Shown here one piece after another: positions 1-7,772 of a DNA stretch of 64,000 bases. Made by a program: the position numbers and the translations under genes. The notes beneath the pieces were generated by a model, which was not told where the DNA came from, ran no database searches, and saw only the letters and a program-made list of their open reading frames with translations. Source of the DNA: Vibrio toranzoniae (lineage in GTDB: Bacteria; Pseudomonadota; Gammaproteobacteria; Enterobacterales; Vibrionaceae); NCBI RefSeq assembly GCF_024347655.1, contig NZ_AP025515.1, forward strand, positions 868,001 to 932,000, given 5' to 3'. Position 1 is the first letter of the stretch; each line of letters opens with the position of its first letter.

Positions 1-254
1 TGTCGGAAAACCTCACTATGTCGCTGACAGGCATCTACCGAGAAAAATATGGTTACGAGACTAAACGATCGCGCTTTGATGTGATTCCAACTTCTGCACC
101 CGCACATGTCGCTAAGGCATTGAATTTGGCTGAGGGGCAACCTGTTCTAAAGATCTGCCGAGTGAACTACAAACAAGATGGTGAGTTGATGGACTGCGAA
201 TTGGAGTATTGGAGACCCGATTCGGTAGTGATTCATATCGACAGCATTGGTTAG
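1..254 (+). CDS. GntR/HutC-family transcriptional regulator, C-terminal part (UTRA domain)
   Basis: The reading frame is open from base 3, so the gene begins outside the window and only its last 84 or so codons are present. The visible part looks like the end of a UTRA ligand-binding domain: a run with AKALNLAEGQPVLKICRVN, then an acidic stretch, then the closing strands EYWRPDSVVIHID that are typical of GntR/HutC regulators. The N-terminal winged helix-turn-helix is missing because of the window edge. Such proteins bind a small effector and repress nearby catabolic genes. The effector cannot be read from this fragment. A terminator follows at 313-340. Confidence 0.7.
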   Translation, partial: SENLTMSLTGIYREKYGYETKRSRFDVIPTSAPAHVAKALNLAEGQPVLKICRVNYKQDGELMDCELEYWRPDSVVIHIDSIG

Positions 255-312
255 TGCAATATTGATTAGAGAGGCTTTGGTTTGTGATGTACTAGTTAGC
301 CCAAACAAAAAC

Positions 313-340
313 TCCGACGGATTAAGTCGGAATTTTATTT
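313..340 (+). terminator. Rho-independent terminator after the GntR-type gene
   Basis: The arms TCCGAC and GTCGGA flank a 7-base loop and are followed by AATTTTATTTT on the plus strand. It lies about 60 bases after the stop of the regulator gene. Confidence 0.75.
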
Positions 341-369
341 TAACGGGTTTGCTTAGCAAGCCCCCTAAC

Positions 370-2778
370 CTAGACAATCTTCTGTTCATGTTTGTTGGTT
401 GATTCAGGAGCTTCAGACAAGAACCGCTCTACGATATCTCTCAACCTACCTTGATTGACAGGCTTTGATATAAACTCATCCATACCAACATCAAAACACA
501 AATGCTTATCTCTCTCCACAACGTTGGCCGTGAGTGCGACGATAGGGGTATGTTGTGAAGAGCCCTCCTCCAGTGCTCGGATCTGCTTAGTTGCTTCGAA
601 ACCATCAAGAACAGGCATCTGACAGTCCATGAAGATCATCACGTAGTCATTGACTTTAAACTTCTCGACACCTACTTCTCCGTTGTCGGCAATGTCAACC
701 TCAAGGCCCAGCTTCTTAAGCATCATCTTGGCGACTTGTTGATTCACTCTCGAATCTTCCACAACTAAGACTTTGCCACGAAAAGAGGCCGCGATCGCCG
801 CTGGTTTTGGTTCTTCTTTGATTGGATCTTGTTTCTCTGCTTGTTTAGGTGGAACAGAGGCTGCTGATTTGGTTAATGGTACAAGTTCATTGTCTTTGAA
901 CTCGACCTCACCTCTGTTTGGATAGGTAAAAGTTGAGGAATCCACCGCTCTTGCGAGCACCTCACTAATGGTCCATTTAAGCTGGTTATCTTGATAAGGA
1001 CGAGCAATGTAGGCTACAAACCCCACTTGTTTAGCGTGCACTTCATCTTGCTTTCTGGGATCGGCAGAGATCATCACCAACTTAGGGCATTCTTTACCAA
1101 AACGTTCTATCAAACGAGTAGCAAGCTGGAAGCCATCTATAGAAGGCATCACCTTATCAATAAGCACCAAGTCATAAGGTGCTGACTTGTCCATAGATTC
1201 TGAAACTAACTCAAGCGCTTGATTTGCCGTCTCACAACATTCAGATGCGACACCAAAGGATTGAAGCTGTGTGGAAGTAATGCGCATGTTCAACTGGCTA
1301 TCATCAACCAATAACACTGAGAGTTTGTTGAAATCGATACTGCTCTCATCGACGTCCAAACACGGATCAAAATCAGCAACAAAATAGAATGTACTTCCCT
1401 TACCCTCTTCACTAGTTAACTCTAATTGACTGCCCATCAAGCTAACGATCTTATCGCATATTGTTAGACCAAGCCCGGTTCCACCATAAATACGCGTGGT
1501 ACTGCCGTCAGCTTGTTGAAACTTATCGAACACCGATTTTTGCTTGTCTTCTGCGATGCCGATACCACTGTCGATGACCTCAAACCTCACCCTTAGCTTT
1601 TGCTCAGGTTCGATCACTTGTTCTAAACGAAGCGAGAGCGTGACATGGCCATACTCAGTAAATTTGATTGCATTCCCCACTAAATTATTCAGCACTTGTC
1701 TTAACTGAGTGCCATCACCGATAACCATGGTTGGAATTTTAGGGTCAATCGCCAACTGGAACCTGAGCCCTTTCTGTTCAGCCTTCACTCTAAACGTTGA
1801 TTCAACATCCGCGGCAATACCCATCATCTTCATTGGTTCTTGCTGCAACTCGAGGTGACCCGCTTCAATCTTCGAGTAGTCGAGAATGTCGTTAATAAGG
1901 TCAAGAAGTGTCAATGAAGAGGTATTGAGCATGTCGACATACTCTTTTTGCTCTTTAGGCATATCCATTTCAGAAAGCAGGGAGGAAAGACCGATAATTC
2001 CGTTCATCGGAGTTCGGATCTCGTGGCTCATGTTAGCAAGAAATTCACTTTTGTTTCGGTTGGCAACTTCTGCTGTATCTTTGGCTTTCACCAACTCTTG
2101 ATACTGTTTACGGATACGCTCAATAGATTGGTTATAACTGACTTCTAGCGTGGATATTTCGTCTTTATATGTACATTCGGTTGGCGTTAAGTAGCGTGGC
2201 TTGTTGTCTTCTAATTGCTGTTGATTGATCTGATTAGACATGGTGATCAAGCGCTTTACGACGAGGTGATAAACGATGGTTAAACACACCAAAGATAACA
2301 GAAATATTTTAACGGCTTCAAAAGCTATCAATAACAAAACCTGCTCTTCAAAGTGATCAAAAATCATACCGAGGTCCGATTGCACCGTTAAAGTCGCAAG
2401 AGGGTAGCTTTTATCTCCCATCTGATGGACCATTTCCCATGACTGAGAATAAGACTGCTCAGAGGACATTTTCCCCAGTTCTAAAATTTTTTCATCGGGA
2501 TTTTCAATGAGTAGGTAGCTTACAGAAGGTGGGCGTGAGATGCCCTCAGCTTGCACAAGTAATTGATCTCGATCTTCAACCCACAAGCTAGCCGTTAAAC
2601 CGGAGAGGTAACCAGCTTTAACCTGTTCGATCTGAGAGCTGATAAAAGACACTCGGTTTTGATACTCCACATACAGCCCCAAGCCTGTCACGATGACTGT
2701 GAATAAGGTGCTAATGACGACAATTACCCCGATCAACTGTCGAGAGAGCCCAATATAGCGCTTTCCTTTTTTTACCAT
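370..2778 (-). CDS. Hybrid sensor histidine kinase with two receiver domains
   Basis: This is an inner-membrane sensor of 802 residues. Two membrane segments (about 10-34 and 145-173) bracket a periplasmic sensor domain and are followed by a HAMP-like linker. The HisKA domain has its phospho-acceptor His at about 252 (NMSHEIRTPMNG). The HATPase domain follows, with its N box (NLVGNAIKF), DSGIGIA and GGTGLGLTI. Two receiver domains follow. The first (about 486-600) has an Asp in LVLIDKVMP but an Arg in place of the usual Lys (IARPY), so it may be weak. The second (about 670-790) looks complete (IFMDCQMP, ALTAN, ISKPV). There is no HPt domain, so a separate phosphotransfer protein is needed. 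It is divergent from a periplasmic binding protein 88 bases away, which may share its signal. The ligand is unknown. Confidence 0.92.
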   Translation of the reverse strand: MVKKGKRYIGLSRQLIGVIVVISTLFTVIVTGLGLYVEYQNRVSFISSQIEQVKAGYLSGLTASLWVEDRDQLLVQAEGISRPPSVSYLLIENPDEKILELGKMSSEQSYSQSWEMVHQMGDKSYPLATLTVQSDLGMIFDHFEEQVLLLIAFEAVKIFLLSLVCLTIVYHLVVKRLITMSNQINQQQLEDNKPRYLTPTECTYKDEISTLEVSYNQSIERIRKQYQELVKAKDTAEVANRNKSEFLANMSHEIRTPMNGIIGLSSLLSEMDMPKEQKEYVDMLNTSSLTLLDLINDILDYSKIEAGHLELQQEPMKMMGIAADVESTFRVKAEQKGLRFQLAIDPKIPTMVIGDGTQLRQVLNNLVGNAIKFTEYGHVTLSLRLEQVIEPEQKLRVRFEVIDSGIGIAEDKQKSVFDKFQQADGSTTRIYGGTGLGLTICDKIVSLMGSQLELTSEEGKGSTFYFVADFDPCLDVDESSIDFNKLSVLLVDDSQLNMRITSTQLQSFGVASECCETANQALELVSESMDKSAPYDLVLIDKVMPSIDGFQLATRLIERFGKECPKLVMISADPRKQDEVHAKQVGFVAYIARPYQDNQLKWTISEVLARAVDSSTFTYPNRGEVEFKDNELVPLTKSAASVPPKQAEKQDPIKEEPKPAAIAASFRGKVLVVEDSRVNQQVAKMMLKKLGLEVDIADNGEVGVEKFKVNDYVMIFMDCQMPVLDGFEATKQIRALEEGSSQHTPIVALTANVVERDKHLCFDVGMDEFISKPVNQGRLRDIVERFLSEAPESTNKHEQKIV

Positions 2779-2866
2779 ACAAAAATTACCACTATTGTTA
2801 TCCCAGTAAACTACAATTACTCAATTAGTATAATAGTAGTCATTCATCAAATAACTAGGGAAGGTT

Positions 2867-3625
2867 ATGAAAAAACATCTTATCTTTGCATCCATAGTCA
2901 GTTTGTTTTCAAGCAGTTATGCTTTTTCAAGCGAACCTATTCACTACTACATTATTGCGAGCCAAGCGCAACCTTTTCAGATCGAAACTGACGATTCATC
3001 TCACAGAGGAATCGTTTCAGATATTGTTAAGGCGGTATTCGATAGCAGCCAATATGAGATCAACTATCACACCTACCCTTTTAACCGAATGATCGATAAG
3101 CTCAATGTGAGAGAGAACCCCAACTGGTTAACCTACGGCAGCCCTAGCTGGGGAAACATCCAATCCGTTAACTTGTCGGAAGACCCGATTTACAATGTAA
3201 AACACGTGTTGCTCAGTAGCGGTAAAAAGCCGTTTGAGTTTAATGCCATTGACGATTTAAGCGGAAAAGCAGTGGTATTGCTGATTGGCTTTGAGTATCC
3301 AAACTTAGAGCCTTACATCCAACAAGGTAAGCTCAACGAGATCCGAGTTAAAGATTACGCTGCCGCTTTTCGTGTCCTGAATCGAACACCAGGCGATACC
3401 GTGTTTGTGGAGATGGAATCACGAATCAAATACAACCTAAACGAGCAGAAGCTGCGTATTGAGGACTACCAGATGCAAGGGTTTGGTTCTGTTATCAATA
3501 ACTACCCAATCCATTTGGCGTTCGACCCTGAGATGGATCCTAAGCTGCAATCTTTCATTAACCAACGTCTAGGTCAGATGAAAGACGATGGGCAACTCAA
3601 TGAGATTGTGCAGAGTTATTTGTAA
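2867..3625 (+). CDS. Periplasmic solute-binding protein, family 3 type
   Basis: This 252-residue protein has a clear signal peptide (MKKHLIFASIVSLFSSSYAFS) and a family-3 solute-binding fold (SBP_bac_3-like). It starts the mature part with HYYIIASQAQPFQIE and ends with the typical FINQRLGQMKDDGQLNEIVQSYL. A good ribosome site (AGGGAAGG) precedes the ATG. No permease or ATPase gene adjoins it. It sits back to back with the hybrid kinase, so it may serve as a sensing accessory rather than a transport component; that role is inference. Ligand residues cannot be assigned from sequence alone. Confidence 0.82.
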   Translation: MKKHLIFASIVSLFSSSYAFSSEPIHYYIIASQAQPFQIETDDSSHRGIVSDIVKAVFDSSQYEINYHTYPFNRMIDKLNVRENPNWLTYGSPSWGNIQSVNLSEDPIYNVKHVLLSSGKKPFEFNAIDDLSGKAVVLLIGFEYPNLEPYIQQGKLNEIRVKDYAAAFRVLNRTPGDTVFVEMESRIKYNLNEQKLRIEDYQMQGFGSVINNYPIHLAFDPEMDPKLQSFINQRLGQMKDDGQLNEIVQSYL

Positions 3626-3746
3626 CACCAGTACAATGTGTAGCTTTGGTAGCGTACTTTAGCGCCCTCTGATAACAAGTGTTCGCCAAAAATAGTGTTC
3701 TTACTAAACAATATTCTCACTAAAACACTATTCATACCAAAACAAG

Positions 3747-3794
3747 AAAGGCCGCCCTGCTCAGCTTATATACCGATTTGCAGAGTGGCCTTTA
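3747..3794. terminator. Hairpin between convergent genes, possible terminator
   Basis: The arms AAAGGCC and GGCCTTT, with an inner CTGC/GCAG pair, form a long hairpin between the convergent binding-protein and NADAR genes. The T-run is poor on both strands, so termination is only likely. Confidence 0.45.
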
Positions 3795-3835
3795 AGGAAC
3801 TGTCGTTTACATAGGAGAGCTATTAGTGATTAATG

Positions 3836-4315
3836 CTAAGAGATCAAATGCAATTGTTGATTTCGAAGTTGTTGACGCACCTCCATCAAGATTTCGCCTA
3901 AACGGTTCTCGCCAGTTCCATCCCCCCCGTCGCCCCAAAAGTGGTCTTTATGAGAATGCTCTTTGATCACTGAATCTCCAGTGTTAACAAGAAACAGCGC
4001 AAATCTGTGGTTCTGTCTAAACTTCTCGGTCACAATGAATTGCATGACTTCGACACGAATGTCATACCAATCTTCACGAACTTGCCCTTCATAATACCGG
4101 CTCAAAGAGAATGCTTCAGCAGGAGTGCTGGCTTCAAAAATGGTATTGCGCAGCGCTTCAGAGGCAAATTTCATCGCTTGATAGTAGTGTTCACTGGTTG
4201 CCCAAACTTTATCATCAACTTTGATAGGACAAGCTGCAAAATTTGAAAGGTACCCGTTCGGATCTTCAGGTTCATAAAACAACACTTCTTTATTTTGGGA
4301 CACAGAATTAGACAT
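3836..4315 (-). CDS. NADAR (YbiA/RibX-like) family protein
   Basis: This is a protein of about 159 residues. The ATG at 4315 is chosen because an AAGGA site lies seven bases upstream; a longer frame to 4390 would need a TTG start. NADAR signatures are visible: NGYLSNFA near the N-terminus, WATSEHYYQAMKF, and the closing FWGDGGDGTGENRLGEILMEVR. Characterised members are N-glycosidases that remove damaged riboflavin precursors, or act on ADP-ribosylated substrates. Cytoplasmic; no signal peptide. The substrate here is not known. It stands alone. Confidence 0.88.
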   Translation of the reverse strand: MSNSVSQNKEVLFYEPEDPNGYLSNFAACPIKVDDKVWATSEHYYQAMKFASEALRNTIFEASTPAEAFSLSRYYEGQVREDWYDIRVEVMQFIVTEKFRQNHRFALFLVNTGDSVIKEHSHKDHFWGDGGDGTGENRLGEILMEVRQQLRNQQLHLIS

Positions 4316-4538
4316 AGCCTTTTCCTTACCAAGGACATCACATATTTTCACTTCAACTTTAAAACTAGTGGCGTTGCATATTGCTGTCAAACGACTTCGT
4401 TCAAGAGTACGCCATGTGCGGTTTTTTAATCTGAAGGTCGTAACTTCAAAGAGGGAATAGCGAAGTGGTACAGTGGGTTAGAGAGAAAATTTGTTGATTG
4501 AATATAGATAGGAGTTAAAGAAAAATGGTTATAAATTA

Positions 4539-4561
4539 AAGGGTGGCGTTGTGCCACCCTT
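4539..4561 (-). terminator. Terminator after the 64-residue small gene
   Basis: AAGGGTGGC and GCCACCCTT form a perfect 9-bp stem with a 5-base loop just downstream of the small gene ending at 4581. On the minus strand it is followed by an AT-rich tract with few Ts in a row. Confidence 0.65.
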
Positions 4562-4580
4562 CTAAATGCAATGGAGATTA

Positions 4581-4775
4581 TTAATGAATAAGGCCTAGTT
4601 CCCTCGCTTCTTCCAGACTAAAACCGCTTTCTCTGATTTCTCTTAGAGCTTCGATACGACGACGAGCTTCAGCAGACTTCATTTTCTTTTCTGGTTTGAA
4701 AGATACTTCTTCTTCAGAATCCCACTTATTTGCAATATTTGTCATTTCATCATGGTTGATAGAATTAATGGACAT
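4581..4775 (-). CDS. Small hypothetical protein (64 residues)
   Basis: The start is set at 4775 because a perfect GGAGG lies five to six bases before that ATG. The protein is hydrophilic and charged. Its second half is helical and rich in Lys, Arg and Glu (KKMKSAEARRRIEALREIRESG) and it ends in FSLEEARELGLIH. There is no signal peptide or membrane segment. I do not recognise the family with certainty. It has its own terminator and probably its own promoter. The strong ribosome site supports real expression. Confidence 0.7.
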   Translation of the reverse strand: MSINSINHDEMTNIANKWDSEEEVSFKPEKKMKSAEARRRIEALREIRESGFSLEEARELGLIH

Positions 4776-5098
4776 TTTTTCCTCCGAAACACCATGTAAT
4801 GGACAAGTAATCTGTAGCAAATGTGATTTCGCTTGTTAAGAAGTTCTGCACTGAAATGTGATGATTCCGACGCTTCACAAACCTAATTAATAAATACCTC
4901 ATTTAAACTTTGCCAAAGGCATTTTCTGCAATTACATTTAAAAAATTACCCATAATAAATATGGTTTGATCCAACTCTCATTTTCCTCTCTTTCAACTCT
5001 TCGTTTCTTCTGAAAATTCGTGAAATAACCCAAGATAAATTTCGAGGCACTTCATTCTTTTTGTGCTCATCGCTTTCACTAAATTCACTTCATGTTAA

Positions 5099-5113
5099 TG
5101 ATAATAGTTATCA
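5099..5113. promoter_or_regulatory. Fur-box-like operator upstream of the OppDF-like genes
   Basis: TGATAATAGTTATCA differs from the 7-1-7 Fur palindrome (TGATAAT-n-ATTATCA) at one position and continues into AATATCAT. It sits 23 bases before the ATG of the first ATPase gene, where it could block the promoter. The rest of the 360-base gap (4776-5135) is AT-rich and holds no gene. Confidence 0.75.
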
Positions 5114-5135
5114 ATATCATAAGTGAGTATTTATC

Positions 5136-5960
5136 ATGTCTGTGGAAAATTCGGATACACCACTTCTCGAAGTGAAGAATCTATGTGTCGACTACATCAC
5201 CGACGACGGTGATTTCAACGCGGTCAAGTCCGTCAGCTTTAGCATAGGCAAAGGCGAGATTTTTGGGTTAGCCGGAGAGTCTGGCTGTGGAAAAAGTACC
5301 ATCGCGTTTGCCATTAACCGCCTGCATAAGCCGCCAGCTTTCATTTCTGGAGGTCAGATAGTCTTTGACGGACAAGATCTGTTGAACTTGTCGGACAACC
5401 ATTTGAATACCTTGCGTTGGAGCGAGATCGCGATGGTATTCCAAAGCGCCATGAACTCGCTCAACCCCGTTTTAACTATCGAAGAGCAGTTTGCGGATGT
5501 GCTGCGTCATCATAAAGGCATGAACAATGAACAAGCCAAAGATCGCGCAGAAAAATTACTCGACCTAGTGAATATCCCACGTCACCGACTGACCGAGTAT
5601 CCCCACCAGTTTAGTGGCGGCATGCGCCAGCGTTTAGTGATAGCCATAGCTCTTGCGCTCAACCCCAAGTTAATCATCATGGACGAGCCGACAACGGCAC
5701 TGGATGTGGTTGTACAGCGTGAGATCCTGCAACAGATACACCAACTCAGAGAGGAATTTGGATTCTCGATACTCTTCATCACCCATGACTTGGCATTAAT
5801 GAGCCAACTGTGCGACCGCATTGCCATCATGCGCCACGGCCAAATTGTTGAAATCAATCAAGCCTATGAGATTCGTAACAACCCTCAACACTCCTACACC
5901 CAAAAGCTATGGAGTTCATTCCCGAATATTCACCAACAAACTCACGCTACGGCGTGCTAG
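5136..5960 (+). CDS. OppD/DppD-like peptide-type ABC transporter ATPase
   Basis: This ATP-binding subunit of 274 residues has Walker A (GESGCGKST), the Q-loop region (MVFQSAMNSLNPVLT), the signature FSGGMRQR, Walker B (LIIMDEPTTALD) and the switch His (FITHD). It ends with the short oligopeptide-ATPase tail (NNPQHSYTQKLW). It would pair with the next gene product to drive uptake through a permease in the inner membrane. No permease or binding-protein gene adjoins. The Fur-box-like site suggests iron control, hinting at a metal-chelate or siderophore-like cargo. An AAGTGAG ribosome site precedes the ATG. Confidence 0.9.
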   Translation: MSVENSDTPLLEVKNLCVDYITDDGDFNAVKSVSFSIGKGEIFGLAGESGCGKSTIAFAINRLHKPPAFISGGQIVFDGQDLLNLSDNHLNTLRWSEIAMVFQSAMNSLNPVLTIEEQFADVLRHHKGMNNEQAKDRAEKLLDLVNIPRHRLTEYPHQFSGGMRQRLVIAIALALNPKLIIMDEPTTALDVVVQREILQQIHQLREEFGFSILFITHDLALMSQLCDRIAIMRHGQIVEINQAYEIRNNPQHSYTQKLWSSFPNIHQQTHATAC

Positions 5961-5969
5961 GAGAGCTCT

Positions 5970-6902
5970 ATGTCACAACCAATTATCCAAGTAAAAAACC
6001 TTGTCAAAGAGTTCACCGTGGGTGGTGGCTTTGGTAAAGAAGAAATATTCAGAGCACTACATGGTGTGAGTTTCGATATCTATGCCGGAAAAACGCTGGC
6101 ATTGGTTGGCGAGTCAGGCTGCGGGAAAAGTACATGTGCACGAATAATGACTAAGGTCTACCCTGCGACAGAGGGAGAGATCCTGTTCAATGGCAAAGAC
6201 ATCTCTCAGCTAAACTGCCGTAAAGATACTTTGGATTACCGCAGCCGCGTGCAAATGATATTTCAAGATCCATTTGGTTCCCTCAATCCAACTCATACCA
6301 TTGAGCACCACTTAACGCGCCCGCTTAAGATTCACAAGCAAGTCGCCAGTAAATCGGCTCTAGAAGAGCGCCTAAAGGAGTTGTTAACGCTGGTGGAGTT
6401 ACCCATCGAAACATTGGTGAAATACCCTCACGAGCTCAGCGGCGGCCAAAGACAGCGGGTTAACCTAGCCAGAGCGCTCGCGGTTGGAGCTGAAGTCATC
6501 CTTGCCGATGAACCAACCTCGATGTTAGATGTTTCAATTCGACTTGGCGTGCTCAATCTAATGCAAAAAATGAAGAAAGAGTTAGGAATTGGCTTCTTGT
6601 ACATTACCCACGACCTCGCTACCGCGCACTACATCGCAGAAGAGACAGCGGTGATGTACAAAGGCCAGATCGTTGAATGGGGATCAACCCAGTCGATCTT
6701 AACGAATCCCCAGCACCCATATACGAAACTGTTGATTTCTGCGGTGCCGGATCCTGATCTGCCATCTGGCGAACTCGTCAAAAATGAGCCAAACTATTCC
6801 ATAGACGCAGATCGTATTCGAGAGCAGAGCAGCGAAATACAGCATGAAATCAAGCAAGTCGCTGATAATCATTTTGTAAAACAGTGGGATAATGTTGCAT
6901 GA
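5970..6902 (+). CDS. OppF/DppF-like peptide-type ABC transporter ATPase
   Basis: This second ATPase, 310 residues, begins nine bases after the first and has an AGGAGAG ribosome site. It carries Walker A (GESGCGKST), a Q-loop (MIFQDPFGSLNP), the signature LSGGQRQR, Walker B (VILADEPTSMLD) and the C-terminal HPYTKLLISAVPDPD block that is diagnostic of OppF/DppF types. It should form a heterodimer with the upstream ATPase. About 40 extra residues follow the PDPD block, ending in a charged tail. Its stop overlaps the start of the next gene (ATGA), implying translational coupling. Confidence 0.9.
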   Translation: MSQPIIQVKNLVKEFTVGGGFGKEEIFRALHGVSFDIYAGKTLALVGESGCGKSTCARIMTKVYPATEGEILFNGKDISQLNCRKDTLDYRSRVQMIFQDPFGSLNPTHTIEHHLTRPLKIHKQVASKSALEERLKELLTLVELPIETLVKYPHELSGGQRQRVNLARALAVGAEVILADEPTSMLDVSIRLGVLNLMQKMKKELGIGFLYITHDLATAHYIAEETAVMYKGQIVEWGSTQSILTNPQHPYTKLLISAVPDPDLPSGELVKNEPNYSIDADRIREQSSEIQHEIKQVADNHFVKQWDNVA

Positions 6903-7381
6903 ATGAACTAGACACTTGGTTAGAGCGAATCGGAGATTGGTACAACGACCGAAAGCATGATCAAGTGGAACGGTTGGAACCTTTGATCTTAACGCCTCCA
7001 GATGCACTCTGGGGGCCTCTGATCACAGATGAACAAAGCAAAGGCATCGCATGTTGGTTAGACGGGTGCTTGCGTATCTTTACTTTCTACCGAAACTCAG
7101 AAGAAAACCCGCATCACCAAGAAAAAGCATATCAATACCTAATGTTTGCTTATGGCAAGCTTCAGGCAGTCTCTTGTGACACGAAAGCGGAACCGGACTT
7201 ACAAGGATGGTGTACACAGCGAGTACAACACTTGTGTGTACTCGCTTTGGAGTTTGCTAATCAGCAACAAGAACCGCGCTGGCAACAAGAATCAGAAAAA
7301 CTGATCGAATCGCATGTCCGCTTTATGGCCAGTCAGCTCCAGAACGATGATCAAGGCAGTGTTCAACGTCAATTTCATTGA
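6899..7381 (+). CDS. Hypothetical protein coupled to the OppDF-like ATPases
   Basis: A 160-residue soluble protein, rich in Trp, Gln and Glu, with no signal peptide or membrane segment. It is predicted to be mostly helical (for example CWLDGCLRIFTFYR and QHLCVLALEFANQQQ). Its start overlaps the oppF-like stop by four bases, so it is the last gene of the putative Fur-regulated operon and may assist that transporter or act on its cargo. I do not recognise a family. Two ATGATCA sites (6957-6963 and 7347-7353) lie inside it and may be RctB sites. Confidence 0.7.
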   Translation: MNELDTWLERIGDWYNDRKHDQVERLEPLILTPPDALWGPLITDEQSKGIACWLDGCLRIFTFYRNSEENPHHQEKAYQYLMFAYGKLQAVSCDTKAEPDLQGWCTQRVQHLCVLALEFANQQQEPRWQQESEKLIESHVRFMASQLQNDDQGSVQRQFH

Positions 7382-7469
7382 CCCGCCCTTTCTCGATCAA
7401 ATATCAACTGATTAAGTGCTTTCCATCAAGCCGTATGAATCATAACAAACATGATCTAACCTTGATCAT
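7347..7469. promoter_or_regulatory. Candidate RctB iterons downstream of rctB
   Basis: ATGATCA at 7347-7353 and its complement TGATCAT at 7463-7469 have good flanks. The second lies in CCTTGATCATGCTTCAT, a 17-base string that recurs exactly in the origin around 10515-10531. The remainder of the 7382-7772 gap holds the rctB terminator and no gene. Confidence 0.5.
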
Positions 7470-7524
7470 GCTTCATGGCCGAATTTTCCAATTCATTGAA
7501 TTTTAATGATTAAGCGAATTTCAA

Positions 7525-7557
7525 ACAAAAAAAAGCGAGTCCCTTGAGGAACTCGCA
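7525..7557 (-). terminator. Terminator of rctB
   Basis: GCGAGT and ACTCGC, with an inner CC/GG pair, form a hairpin which on the minus strand is followed by a run of seven or more Ts. It lies about 215 bases after the rctB stop. Confidence 0.65.
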
Positions 7558-7772
7558 AAAATCTATTCAGTATGATGTAACAAAATATGAGCCAATCTAT
7601 TAATCATAAGAAAGGACAAAGGTTGTCTATTCGGGATAAATAATAATCAACTAGGTGCGTTATATTGTCATCGCTTTGTCAGTATTAGGTGTGGTTATTA
7701 TCAGTATCGAATGATGATCGACTTACCTATTCACCGCGACAAAAATTAGCTCGCCATTTATAATTATAGTGT

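Noticed and set aside
2867..3625. Binding protein as part of an ABC importer
   Set aside because: No permease or ATPase gene is adjacent; the divergent kinase is the only clear neighbour.
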